A stretch of DNA of 64,000 bases from Polaromonas sp. GTDB taxonomy: Bacteria; Pseudomonadota; Gammaproteobacteria; Burkholderiales; Burkholderiaceae_C. The DNA lies in the NCBI GenBank assembly GCA_030654695.1, contig JAURWY010000005.1, positions 1 to 64,000 of the forward strand, read 5' to 3'. Position numbers and translations under genes: made by a program. Shown in pieces: positions 55,605 through 64,000 of the stretch. Numbering within the stretch: position 1 is the first letter of the stretch; each line of letters opens with the position of its first letter. A model generated the notes under the pieces. That model was not told the DNA's origin, made no database searches, and saw only the letters and a program-made list of their open reading frames with translations.

Positions 55605-58600
55605 ACGCCCCGCTGCCCGCCAACGTGACCCAGCAAGCCACGGCACACGAAAAAACCTACGACCAAGTCTCACGCCGCAGTAACGAAGTCGCCGGGCGAC
55701 TGGCGGCACGACTGACCAGCGACACCCAGGGCGAGGTCTTGTTTTCCGCTGCAGACCGCGGCCGTTACGCCACCGATGCCTCGATTTACCAAAGCATGCC
55801 AACTGGCGTCTTTGTGCCGCGCAGCAGCGCAGACGTCGCGCTGGCACTGGATATTTGCCGCGACTTGGGCGTGCCCATCGTGGCGCGTGGCGGTGGTACC
55901 AGCCAATGCGGCCAGACGGTGGGCGCAGGTCTGGTCATTGACCACTCCAAATACGTTCGCAACATCTTGGCCGTGGACGCCGCCGAACGCATCGCGGTGG
56001 TCGAACCCGGCTTGGTGCTCGACCACCTGAACGCCAACCTCAAAAAACACGGCCTGTGGTACCCGGTCGATGTCTCCACCAGTGGACAAGCCACGCTGGG
56101 CGGCATGGCCGGCAACAACTCTTGCGGCAGCCGCAGCCTCGCCTACGGCAACATGGTGCACAACGTGCGCGGCGCGCAGGCTTGGACATCAGACGGCACG
56201 CTGCTGACGCTGGGCGACTACGCCAACAGCAGCGGCAAGTCACGTGAACTGGGCGACTACGTGCGCGCCTTGGCTGCGCAACTCGGGCCAGACATCAACG
56301 CACGCTGGCCCAAGGTTTTGCGCCGGGTCGGTGGCTACAACCTCGACATTTTTGACAACCAGAGCGAACGCCCATACACCACCGACGGCTCGGTCAATCT
56401 GGCGCACTTGTTGGTGGGCAGCGAAGGCACGCTGGCGCTGACCAAAAACCTGACGCTGCAACTCAGCGAACTGCCACGCGCCAAGGTGCTGGGCGTGGTG
56501 AATTTTCCGACCTTTTACGCGGCCATGGATGCCGCGCAGCACATCGTCAAACTCGGCGGCGGCCTGTCGGCTGTTGAGCTGGTGGACCGCACGATGATCG
56601 AGTTGTCGCTGAAAAACCCGGCCTTTGCGCCGACGGTTCGTACAGCCCTGCTGGGCCAACCCGACGCGATTTTGTTGGTTGAATTTTCAGGCGCGTCCAA
56701 GGCCGACCTGCTGCTGAAAATGCGCGAGCTGGTGGATCTCATGGGCGAGCTCGGCCTGCCCGGCTCGGTGGTGGAAATGACCGGGGACGCGCCGCAGAAA
56801 AATCTCTGGGAAGTGCGCAAAGCCGGCCTGAACATCATGATGAGCCTGAAGGGCGACGGCAAGCCGGTGAGCTTCATCGAAGACTGCGCTGTACCGCTGG
56901 AGCACCTAGCCGAATACACCGACGCGCTGACCGAAGTGTTTAAACGCCACGGCAGCAAAGGCACTTGGTACGCCCACGCCTCCGTCGGCACGCTGCACGT
57001 GCGACCCATTTTGGACATGCGCCGTGAAGGCGCAGGCAAGATGCGGGCAATTGCCGAAGAAGCCTCAGCGCTGGTGCACCAATTCAAAGGCGCTTACAGC
57101 GGTGAACACGGCGACGGCCTGTGCCGAGGCGAATGGATTTCATGGCAGTTTGGGCCGCAAATCACGCAAGCGTTTGCGAGCATCAAAGAAGCGATAGACC
57201 CGCTGAACTTGCTCTGCCCGCAGCGCATGATCAACCCGCCCAAAATGGACGACACGCGGCTCATGCGCTTTCCGCCCAGCTACAAAGTCATCCCGATCAA
57301 GACCGCGCTCGACTGGCGCGCCTGGGACGTCCAAAGCAACCCGGTGACCGAGATAACCAGCGCGCCTGGAACCGGTGGCGACCCGGCCCAAGGCTTGGCC
57401 AAAGCCGTCGAGATGTGCAACAACAATGGCCACTGCCGCCAGTTTGACGCTGGCACCATGTGCCCCAGCTACCGCGTCACACGCGACGAAAAACACCTGA
57501 CACGCGGCCGTGCCAACACGCTGCGCTTGGCGCTCTCGGGCCAGCTCCAAGGTGCTCAAGCCAGTGACAAGCCTGAAAACGCTTTCACCAGCCAAGCGGT
57601 GCATGACGCGCTCGATTTATGCGTGGGCTGCAAAGGCTGCAAACGCGACTGCCCAACCGGTGTTGACATGGCCAAGATGAAGGTCGAATTCTTACACCAC
57701 TACAAAGCGCGACACGGCTTCACGCTGAAAGACAAACTCATCGCCAGCCTGCCCGACTACGCCCATTGGGCCAGCCGCTTGGCGCCGCTGCTGAACTTGC
57801 GCGACAAGCTGCCAGGGCTGGCCACGCTGAGCGAAAAAATCATCGGCTTTTCTGCCCGCCGTACCCTGCCGCAATGGCAACGCCAAACCTTCTGGCAGCA
57901 GCTGTCAAACGCGGCTTCGCAGCCAGTCGGCGCACCTGCCAACTCACTCAAGACTGCCACGCGCGAAGAAGTGCTGACCGCCCAAAAACCCGTGGTTCTG
58001 TTTGTCGACACCTTCAACGGCACGTTTGAGGCTGGCAATGCACTCGCGGCGCTGCAAGTACTGCAAGCTGCCGGCTACACCGTGCACGTGGCCACCAAGG
58101 CCAAGCCTGATGGCAAGCACCTGTGCTGCGGCCGCACCTACTTGGCCAACGGCATGATTGACGAAGCCAAAGCCAAGGCCGCTGAAGTGGTGGCATCACT
58201 GTTGCCCTTCGCCGAAAAAGGCATCGCCATCGTCGGGCTTGAGCCTTCTTGCTTGCTCACCTTGCGCGATGAAATGCTGGTGATGGGTTTGGGCCCTGAC
58301 GCCCAAACCATCAGCGACCACGCTCTGTTGTTTGAAGAGTTTTTAGCCCGTGAAGCCGCCGCCGGCAAGCTCGACGCGCTCAAGTCAAAACTCAAAGCCA
58401 CCGACCAAGCCATCTTGCTGCACGGCCATTGCCACCAAAAAGCCTTTGGCGCGGTCAGCCCGATCATCGACGTGCTCAAGCTGATTCCGGGTGCCCAACC
58501 TGAGCTGATCGAATCGAGCTGCTGCGGTATGGCCGGCAGCTTTGGCTACGAGGCCAGCCATTACGAGGTGTCAATGCAGATGGCCGAACTCAGCCTGCTA

Positions 58601-58732
58601 CCCGCCGTACGAAAACAACCCAACGCCATCGTGGTAGCCGACGGCACCAGCTGCCGCCACCAAATACGCGACGGTGCACAACGCGAAGCGATTCATGTAG
58701 CCGAATTGCTGGCCCGACAGTTGCACAGCTGA
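55601..58732 (+). CDS. Fused FAD-linked oxidase / Fe-S hydroxyacid dehydrogenase (GlcD-GlcF or YdiJ-like)
   Basis: A 1043-residue oxidoreductase. Residues ~60-550 are a VAO-type FAD domain: FVPRSSADVALALDICRDLG, VARGGGTSQCGQTVGAGLVI, YSGEHGDGLCRGEW. Two cluster-binding segments follow (CNNNGHCRQFDAGTMCPSYR and LCVGCKGCKRDCPTGVD), then two CCG-type modules (HLCCGRTYLANG, IESSCCGMAGSFGYEASHY). The plan matches D-2-hydroxyacid dehydrogenases such as YdiJ. It oxidises a D-2-hydroxyacid (glycolate, lactate or 2-hydroxyglutarate) and passes electrons to the respiratory chain. ATGA overlap with the regulator. Confidence 0.9.
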   Translation: MNAPLPANVTQQATAHEKTYDQVSRRSNEVAGRLAARLTSDTQGEVLFSAADRGRYATDASIYQSMPTGVFVPRSSADVALALDICRDLGVPIVARGGGTSQCGQTVGAGLVIDHSKYVRNILAVDAAERIAVVEPGLVLDHLNANLKKHGLWYPVDVSTSGQATLGGMAGNNSCGSRSLAYGNMVHNVRGAQAWTSDGTLLTLGDYANSSGKSRELGDYVRALAAQLGPDINARWPKVLRRVGGYNLDIFDNQSERPYTTDGSVNLAHLLVGSEGTLALTKNLTLQLSELPRAKVLGVVNFPTFYAAMDAAQHIVKLGGGLSAVELVDRTMIELSLKNPAFAPTVRTALLGQPDAILLVEFSGASKADLLLKMRELVDLMGELGLPGSVVEMTGDAPQKNLWEVRKAGLNIMMSLKGDGKPVSFIEDCAVPLEHLAEYTDALTEVFKRHGSKGTWYAHASVGTLHVRPILDMRREGAGKMRAIAEEASALVHQFKGAYSGEHGDGLCRGEWISWQFGPQITQAFASIKEAIDPLNLLCPQRMINPPKMDDTRLMRFPPSYKVIPIKTALDWRAWDVQSNPVTEITSAPGTGGDPAQGLAKAVEMCNNNGHCRQFDAGTMCPSYRVTRDEKHLTRGRANTLRLALSGQLQGAQASDKPENAFTSQAVHDALDLCVGCKGCKRDCPTGVDMAKMKVEFLHHYKARHGFTLKDKLIASLPDYAHWASRLAPLLNLRDKLPGLATLSEKIIGFSARRTLPQWQRQTFWQQLSNAASQPVGAPANSLKTATREEVLTAQKPVVLFVDTFNGTFEAGNALAALQVLQAAGYTVHVATKAKPDGKHLCCGRTYLANGMIDEAKAKAAEVVASLLPFAEKGIAIVGLEPSCLLTLRDEMLVMGLGPDAQTISDHALLFEEFLAREAAAGKLDALKSKLKATDQAILLHGHCHQKAFGAVSPIIDVLKLIPGAQPELIESSCCGMAGSFGYEASHYEVSMQMAELSLLPAVRKQPNAIVVADGTSCRHQIRDGAQREAIHVAELLARQLHS

Positions 58733-58847
58733 CGCGTTGACCAACCATCTGTGCCGCTGTGTCCCAATCTGTAAGAGTTGAAAGCATACTTTCAAAGTCA
58801 GTTTCAAACACCATAAAACAAGGTTAATAGAGGCTCATGGAGGGAAC

Positions 58848-59342
58848 ATGGGACTCGTTCAACAATGGAAAAAAATCTCTCTCAGCTGCCTTCTTTTGTG
58901 CGGCTCTTGCTCTGCGCAAGCGCTTGATTGGTGCGCGCAGCCAGAGCTCAATTTGAATGGGTTGTCGAAGCACTTCGACAGCAATGAACGCCTGCCGGTT
59001 GATGAGCGCAACGAAGTCAATACCGGCCTCGGTTTGACATGCGCCCTCAAGGGTGTGGGGAACTGGCGAGACGAGATAGAGGCCGGGTTTTACAAAAACT
59101 CCCACGACATGACATCGTTTTATGCGGCTTACGGCATTTATTACCCGCTCAACGCCGTGATCTTCGCTGGGCTGCGAAACATCATCGCCACAGGTTACAA
59201 AACGGAGAGATATCGCACGGGAGTAGTTGCGGGGCCACTGCCCACAATCAAGTTTGAGGTGAGCTCCGCCCTCTCACTCAACTTGAGCGTCTTGCCCAAA
59301 CGGAACGCCATCGTATTGGCCAACTTAGGCTACAAGTTTTGA
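58848..59342 (+). CDS. Small exported beta-barrel-like protein, PagP-like motif
   Basis: A 164-residue protein with a Sec signal (ISLSCLLLCGSCSAQA). The mature part is rich in aromatic/Gly strands and ends in Phe (LANLGYKF), as for outer-membrane barrels. HFDSNERLPVDERNEVNTGL followed by AGFYKNSHDMTSFYAAYGI recalls the YNE-x-G-G and GlYxxxFxDS pattern of small lipid-modifying barrels like PagP, but similarity is only by motif. GGAGGG lies just before the ATG. Neighbours give no functional clue. Confidence 0.6.
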   Translation: MGLVQQWKKISLSCLLLCGSCSAQALDWCAQPELNLNGLSKHFDSNERLPVDERNEVNTGLGLTCALKGVGNWRDEIEAGFYKNSHDMTSFYAAYGIYYPLNAVIFAGLRNIIATGYKTERYRTGVVAGPLPTIKFEVSSALSLNLSVLPKRNAIVLANLGYKF

Positions 59343-59419
59343 GCAATTCATCACTGCAAACGAAGGACGACAGTCTAGGACGGCCAGAATCCCCCACCAT
59401 GGCGGGCGGCGCGGTTTTT

Positions 59420-60124
59420 TCAGCGCGACACGCTTAGCAAGCTGTCCAGCAAGTCTGGGTTGTGTTGCAGCTCTTGCGCAGTACCCGCATGGGCCACGCT
59501 GCCACGGTCAAGCACCACGGCCAAGTCGGAAATGGCCAGCACGGCCTGCGGGTGTTGTTCGACGATGATGGCCGACAAACCCTCTTCGCGGGTGATGCGG
59601 CGGATCGCCCGCAACAGCTCTTCCACAATGATGGGCGCCAAGCCCTCCAGCGGTTCGTCAAGCAACAGCAAGCGCGGATTGAGCACCAACGCGCGGCCGA
59701 CCGCCAGCATTTGCTGCTCGCCGCCCGACAACTGCGTGCCGAGGTTGGTCTTGCGCTCAGCCAGCCGCGGAAACATGGTGTAGACGCCGTCTGGCGTCCA
59801 CTTGCCGGGGCGCGCCACCGCCGTCAGGTTTTCATGCACGGTGAGCGACTTGAAGATATTGCGCTCTTGCGGCACCCAGCCAATGCCGGCCGCGGCTCGC
59901 TCGTGGGGCGCCAGTGTCTGCAGCAAACGACCGGCCAGCGTGATGCTGCCGCCGTGCTGCCGCGTCGCGCCCGCCAGCGTGTTGATCAGTGTGGTCTTGC
60001 CGGTGCCGTTGCGACCCAGCAGCGCCAGCGTCTGCCCTTCGCCGAGTGCCAGCGAGACGCCGTTTAAAACAACGGCCTCGCCGTAGCCCGCGCTCAAGTT
60101 GTCGACGCGTAAAAGTTCAGTCAT
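59420..60124 (-). CDS. livF: Branched-chain-type ABC transporter ATP-binding protein LivF (system 3)
   Basis: A 234-residue ATPase: Walker A GRNGTGKTT, signature QLSGGEQQMLAVGRALVL, Walker B LLLLDEPLEGLAP. The ATG (60122-60124) overlaps the livG3 stop by 8 bp. Last gene of the third Liv operon. Confidence 0.92.
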   Translation of the reverse strand: MTELLRVDNLSAGYGEAVVLNGVSLALGEGQTLALLGRNGTGKTTLINTLAGATRQHGGSITLAGRLLQTLAPHERAAAGIGWVPQERNIFKSLTVHENLTAVARPGKWTPDGVYTMFPRLAERKTNLGTQLSGGEQQMLAVGRALVLNPRLLLLDEPLEGLAPIIVEELLRAIRRITREEGLSAIIVEQHPQAVLAISDLAVVLDRGSVAHAGTAQELQHNPDLLDSLLSVSR

Positions 60125-60902
60125 GCTTTGCGTCCTCGCCGTGGCCCAGATAAACGGCCTTCACTTCAGGGTTGGCGGCAATCTCATCCGGCGTGCCTTC
60201 GGTGAGCAGGGTGCCGTTGACCAGCACCGTCATGCGCGTCGCGAAACTAAACACCAAATCCATGTCATGCTCGATCAGCAACACCGACACATCAGCCGGC
60301 AAGTCAGCCACGGTTTGCAGCAGCTCTTCGCGCTCGCCAGCGGGCACGCCCGCGACCGGCTCGTCGAGCAACAAGACGCGCGGTTCACACGCCAGCGCAA
60401 TGGCGATTTCCAACAGGCGCCGCTTGCCATAAGCAAGTTCGCTGGTGCGCTGGTTCATCACTTCGGTCAGGTGAAATTCCGTCAGCAGTTCCTCGCAGCG
60501 GCGGGCCACCTGGGGGTTGTGCCCGAGCGAAGACCACCATCGGCGGCCCAGCCCCAAGCGCTGCGAGACCACCAAGGCCAACGTCTGCAGCGGCGTCATG
60601 GTGTCGAACAACTGGTTGATCTGGAAAGTGCGCACCATGCCGCGGCCAACACGTTGGTTGGGCGCCAGTGTGGTGATGTCTTCGCCTTCCAGCACGATGC
60701 GGCCAGACGTCGGTTGCAGCACACCCGTGAGCAGGTTGATGAAAGTCGTTTTGCCGGCGCCGTTGGGCCCGATCAGCGCGTGACGTGCGCCTTTTTTAAG
60801 ATCCAAACTGACCTTGTTGGTGGCCACTATGCCGCCAAAGCGCATTTCCAAGCCTTGTGCGGACAGCACGGTTTCACCTGAGTTGATGGCTGCGGTGTTC
60901 AT
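60117..60902 (-). CDS. livG: Branched-chain-type ABC transporter ATP-binding protein LivG (system 3)
   Basis: A 261-residue ATPase: Walker A GPNGAGKTT, signature ELAYGKRRLLEIAIALA, Walker B VLLLDEPVAGVPAGE. The ATG at 60900-60902 overlaps the livM3 stop (ATGA); the frame to 61007 extends into livM3 and is rejected. Confidence 0.92.
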   Translation of the reverse strand: MNTAAINSGETVLSAQGLEMRFGGIVATNKVSLDLKKGARHALIGPNGAGKTTFINLLTGVLQPTSGRIVLEGEDITTLAPNQRVGRGMVRTFQINQLFDTMTPLQTLALVVSQRLGLGRRWWSSLGHNPQVARRCEELLTEFHLTEVMNQRTSELAYGKRRLLEIAIALACEPRVLLLDEPVAGVPAGEREELLQTVADLPADVSVLLIEHDMDLVFSFATRMTVLVNGTLLTEGTPDEIAANPEVKAVYLGHGEDAKHD

Positions 60903-61882
60903 ACCTTGCCTCCACGCGCCGAGCGCCACCACGTCCAGGGACGGATCAAACGATCGCGCCCGACCAGCACCAGCACCACCAAAAACAGGCCAATCCAGAA
61001 CATCCAATACTGTGGTGTGATGGAGGATAAAAAGTCTTGCATCAGCTTGAAGACGATGGCGCCAGCTACACCGCCGTAAAGCCAGCCCGTGCCGCCGATG
61101 ACCAAGACCAACATGACGTCGGCGGAGCGGTGAAACTCAAACAAATCGAGAGACGCAAAACCAGTGGTCTGCGTCATCAGCGCACCCGCTGCACCGGCCA
61201 CAGCGGCCGACAAGGTGTAGGCCACGATCAAGCGCTCATTCACCGGAATGCCGATGGCCATGGCGCGCAGCCGGTTGTCACGGATCGCCATCAAGGTGCC
61301 GCCAAAAGGCGAGTGAACGACGCGCCGCAACAAGATGAAAAACAGCAGCAGCACGCTCAACGAGTAGTAGGCGGCAGTGAGACCCGACAGGTCAAACTCG
61401 AAGCGACCTAGCAACGGGCCCATGACCACGCCTTGCAGGCCATCAGCGCCACCGGTCAGCCAGTCAAGCTTGTTGGCAATTTCCATCAAGATCAGTCCCA
61501 GCCCGAGCGTGACCATCAAACGCGTCAAATCGCTGCCGCGCAAGATCGTCAAGGAAGCCAGCAAGCCCAGCAACGTCGCCGCAGCTATGCCGACCGCCAG
61601 CCCCACCAGTGGATCCGGCATGACCAGTTTGGCGAACAGCGCGGCGGCATAACCGCCGAGTCCGAAGAAGGCCGCATGACCGAGCGAGACGATACCGGTG
61701 TAGCCTAGGATGATGTCCAACGATACCGCGAACAGCGCCACGATGGCGATTTCATTGATGATCAAGACGTGGCTAGGCGAAAGCAGAGGTGTAGCAAACG
61801 CCAGCAGCCAGAACACAACTTCTAACGGCTTGAGCCGGCTTTGCCCGAGCAGTGACTGCTGGGCGTTGAGGTGAGTGCTCAT
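60899..61882 (-). CDS. livM: Branched-chain-type ABC transporter permease LivM (system 3)
   Basis: A 327-residue permease: LGYTGIVSLGHAAFFGLGGY, AIRDNRLRAMAIGIPVNERL, VIGGTGWLYGGVAGAIVFKL. GGAGG before ATG 61880-61882 overlaps the end of livH3, whose stop is 1 nt away, so translation is coupled. Confidence 0.92.
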   Translation of the reverse strand: MSTHLNAQQSLLGQSRLKPLEVVFWLLAFATPLLSPSHVLIINEIAIVALFAVSLDIILGYTGIVSLGHAAFFGLGGYAAALFAKLVMPDPLVGLAVGIAAATLLGLLASLTILRGSDLTRLMVTLGLGLILMEIANKLDWLTGGADGLQGVVMGPLLGRFEFDLSGLTAAYYSLSVLLLFFILLRRVVHSPFGGTLMAIRDNRLRAMAIGIPVNERLIVAYTLSAAVAGAAGALMTQTTGFASLDLFEFHRSADVMLVLVIGGTGWLYGGVAGAIVFKLMQDFLSSITPQYWMFWIGLFLVVLVLVGRDRLIRPWTWWRSARGGKV

Positions 61883-61883
61883 G

Positions 61884-62756
61884 TTATTTACCTCCCTGGC
61901 GAACAAAGAGGCCTTGCGGACGCCAGATCAAAATCAAGATCATCAAGCTGTAGACGATGAAGGCGCCGAAATCGGGGATGTAATATTTTCCCGCCACATC
62001 GGCAATGCCCAACAGCAGCGCTGCCAGTAGCGGGCCAGTGATCGACGAGGTCCCGCCCACCGCGACCACGATCAAAAAGTAAACCATGAACTTGAGCGGA
62101 AAGGTCGGGTCCAGACCTAGAACTTCTGCGCCGAGCGCACCACCCAAACCAGCCAAACCCGAGCCAACGGCAAAGGTTGACAAGAAAACTAAATTGACGT
62201 TGATGCCCAGGCCCGCCGCGACGCGCTGGTCGTCCACCGAGGCGCGCAAACGACTGCCAAAACGCGTCTTGGTCAAGACATACTGCAAGCCCACCGTCAG
62301 TGCTGCGCACACCGCAATGATGAAAAGACGGTAATGCCCCATGCCCAGCATGAACGGCGCGCTGCCAATTTCAGTCCGGCCTTTGAGCCACTCTGGCAGC
62401 TGAATGTTTTGTGGGGAGGAGCCTAGAAAATAGTCGACGCTGGCCACCGCCATGAAAACCAGACCGATCGAAAACAGCACCTGGTCTAAATGCGGCTTGT
62501 GGTACAGCGGTCGGTAAAGAGTGCGCTCGAGCACCGCGCCCAGCAAGGCTGAGCCGAAAAAGGCAACGGGCAGACAGAGCAAAAAAGGCAGGTCAAAGTG
62601 CTGCATCAACAGCACCGTGATGTAACCACCGGCCATGGCAAAAGCACCGTGCGCGAGATTGATGAAGTTCATCAATCCCATGGTCACGGACAGGCCCACC
62701 GCTAGGATAAATAGGAGCATGCCATAGGCAACTCCGTCGAAAAGAATAGTCAGCAT
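61884..62756 (-). CDS. livH: Branched-chain-type ABC transporter permease LivH (system 3)
   Basis: A 290-residue permease: GVAYGMLLFILAVGLSVTMG, FINLAHGAFAMAGGYITV, VDDQRVAAGLGINVNLVFLS, VAVGGTSSITGPLLAALLLG. It starts 82 nt after the binding-protein gene. Confidence 0.92.
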   Translation of the reverse strand: MLTILFDGVAYGMLLFILAVGLSVTMGLMNFINLAHGAFAMAGGYITVLLMQHFDLPFLLCLPVAFFGSALLGAVLERTLYRPLYHKPHLDQVLFSIGLVFMAVASVDYFLGSSPQNIQLPEWLKGRTEIGSAPFMLGMGHYRLFIIAVCAALTVGLQYVLTKTRFGSRLRASVDDQRVAAGLGINVNLVFLSTFAVGSGLAGLGGALGAEVLGLDPTFPLKFMVYFLIVVAVGGTSSITGPLLAALLLGIADVAGKYYIPDFGAFIVYSLMILILIWRPQGLFVRQGGK

Positions 62757-62838
62757 GTATTAAGAGCTCGGAAAAAAGCCATGCGCCACTTATTCGAAGC
62801 TGCGCACGGCTTGCACCTTGGTTGGCGGCTGGGTTGGC

Positions 62839-64000
62839 TTACTTGACCTTGCCCGGATCTTTGACATCCTTGATGACGTCAAATTCGACATTAAACAACT
62901 GACCGTCTTTCTTCTCGACCTTGCGCAGATAAATGTCCTGCACCACATCGCGGGTTTGCGCATCAATGAACATCTTGCCGCGCGGGCTTTCGAAAATCTG
63001 GCCCTTCATGGCAGCCAGCAAAGCGTCCCCCGTGGGCATGGCTTTGCCAGTGGTCTTGGCAGCACGCAGCGCCTCATAGATCACGCGCATACCGTCATAA
63101 CCGCCGACGGCCATGAAGTTAGGACGCATGCCTTTGTTGGCTTTACCGAAAGCGTCGACGAACTTCTTGTTCATCGGCGATGGATGCGCTGCCGAGTAGT
63201 GGTGGGACGTCACCACGCCTAAGGCGCCATCGCCCATGTCGTTGAGCTGGTCGTCATCGGTCACGTCGCCGGTCCCAATAAGCTTGATGCCGGCCTTGTC
63301 CATACCACGCTCAAGGAACTGTTTCATCACCGCAGCGCCTGCGCCGGAGGGCACAAAGACGAACAAAGCGTCAGGCTTGCTGTCACGTACTTTTTGCAGG
63401 AAAGGGGCAAAGTCCGGGTTGCGCATCGGCACGCGCAGCGCTTCAGTGACTTGGCCACCGTTGAATGTCAGGCGCTCTTTGAAGAACTTTTCAGCATCGA
63501 TGCCGGGACCGTAATCAGACACCAACGTGACCACTTTCTTGATCCCATTTTTAGGGGCCCAATCAGCCAATGCGACTGATGCCTGAGGCAAGGTAAAGCT
63601 GGTGCGGACGATGTAAGGCGATGCCTCGGTGATGCTCGACGTTGCAGCGGCCATCACCACCATCGGCGTTTTCGACTGGGTGGCGATGGGCGCTGTGGCC
63701 AGCGCCGACGGCGTGATGCCGAAGCCGGCCAGCACGTTGACCTTGTCGTTGACGACCAGTTCTTGCGCCATTCGGCGCGTCGCGTCAGGCAAGGAGGTGT
63801 CGTCTTTGACGATCAGTTGAATTTTCTTACCGGCAACGGTGTCGCCGTTTTGTGCCATGTAAAGACGCGCAGCCGCTTCGATCTGGCGTCCGGTGGTCGC
63901 CTGTTGACCCGTCATCGGCAGAATCAGACCGATCTTGAACGTGTTGTCTTGCGCCAGCGCTGGCAGGGCAGCGGCCATTGTGGCGGCAGCCAAGGCTACG
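62839..64000 (-). CDS. Liv-type ABC transporter substrate-binding protein (system 3), 5' end beyond window
   Basis: A periplasmic receptor; about 387 residues are visible. The frame stays open to base 64000 and the first codons (VALAAATMAAALPALAQ) are the core of a signal peptide, so the real start is outside. The mature part NTFKIGLILPMTGQQATTGR and VNVLAGFGITPSALATAPIA is peripla_BP_6. YVRTSFTLPQ-like and ASPYIVRTSFTLPQASVALA segments resemble receptors for aromatic or aliphatic acids. The ligand is unknown; no catabolic gene lies in the same operon within the window. Confidence 0.9.
   Translation of the reverse strand, partial: VALAAATMAAALPALAQDNTFKIGLILPMTGQQATTGRQIEAAARLYMAQNGDTVAGKKIQLIVKDDTSLPDATRRMAQELVVNDKVNVLAGFGITPSALATAPIATQSKTPMVVMAAATSSITEASPYIVRTSFTLPQASVALADWAPKNGIKKVVTLVSDYGPGIDAEKFFKERLTFNGGQVTEALRVPMRNPDFAPFLQKVRDSKPDALFVFVPSGAGAAVMKQFLERGMDKAGIKLIGTGDVTDDDQLNDMGDGALGVVTSHHYSAAHPSPMNKKFVDAFGKANKGMRPNFMAVGGYDGMRVIYEALRAAKTTGKAMPTGDALLAAMKGQIFESPRGKMFIDAQTRDVVQDIYLRKVEKKDGQLFNVEFDVIKDVKDPGKVK

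Noticed and set aside
58733-58847. Possible small gene or RNA between the dehydrogenase and the barrel gene
   Set aside because: Only 115 nt with no hairpin or convincing open frame; it probably contains only the promoter of the barrel gene.
59343-59419. Bidirectional terminator between the barrel gene and livF3
   Set aside because: A T-run is present near 59415 but the GC-rich sequence before it does not form a clean stem.

Overview
The window looks like a chromosomal segment of a Burkholderiales betaproteobacterium, most likely Comamonadaceae (Polaromonas, Rhodoferax or Limnohabitans type). The basis is the dnaG-rpoD pair with a Lys/Ala-rich N-terminal extension on sigma-70, the abundance of Liv-type ABC, TRAP and Bug/TctC transport proteins, and the style of the aromatic-acid genes. 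Species assignment is inference. I see no rRNA, tRNA, insertion sequence, prophage, CRISPR array or clear pseudogene.

Layout. 1-4.1 kb: 3' part of dnaG, then rpoD behind a long leader that holds its own promoter and a terminator-like hairpin. 4.3-7.0 kb (minus): a small exopolysaccharide remnant (epsL-like barrel, Wza/EpsE-type export protein, VanZ-like protein). 7.3-11.2 kb (plus): D-erythronate dehydrogenase-like gene with a DctPQM TRAP transporter. 11.2-15.8 kb: glycine riboswitch and gcvT-gcvH-gcvP. 15.9-17.0 kb: FKBP isomerase and dienelactone hydrolase.

17.0-29.1 kb (minus) is one tightly packed 13-gene operon: Liv-type ABC importer, SDR, DUF4387/AtuA pair, GntR regulator, LeuC/LeuD-type hydro-lyase, flavoprotein dehydrogenase and an isocitrate-lyase-superfamily C-C lyase. 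29.3-38.5 kb carries four paralogous polysaccharide-deacetylase/PuuE-type hydrolases, two isochorismatase-fold amidohydrolases, an Asp/Glu-racemase-family protein, MmgE/PrpD, PhyH, a SnoaL protein and a tautomerase-SnoaL fusion. A shared operator (TTGTTC-N8-GAACAA) occurs at the 29.2 kb divergent promoter and at the 38.5 kb promoter, so the two blocks look like one regulon. My main hypothesis is an undescribed catabolic system for a cyclic imide or ureide, possibly a substituted maleimide or succinimide: ring opening by PuuE-like hydrolases, amide hydrolysis, isomerisation/oxidation/hydration of the substituted C4 diacid, and retro-aldol cleavage by the lyase.

38.6-39.9 kb: alpha/beta hydrolase and ArfB. 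40.0-49.1 kb (minus): quinate/shikimate-to-protocatechuate genes (a quiC split in two), pcaB, a pcaC-pcaD fusion and a second Liv transporter, divergent from an IclR regulator with PcaU-like operators. 50.0-58.7 kb: an orphan molybdopterin dehydrogenase subunit, a Bug/TctC binding protein, serine-glyoxylate-type aminotransferase, FadR-type GntR regulator and a fused FAD/Fe-S hydroxyacid dehydrogenase; two identical operator cores control the divergent promoter. 58.8 kb: a small secreted beta-barrel candidate. 59.4-64.0 kb (minus): a third Liv transporter, whose binding-protein gene runs off the window.
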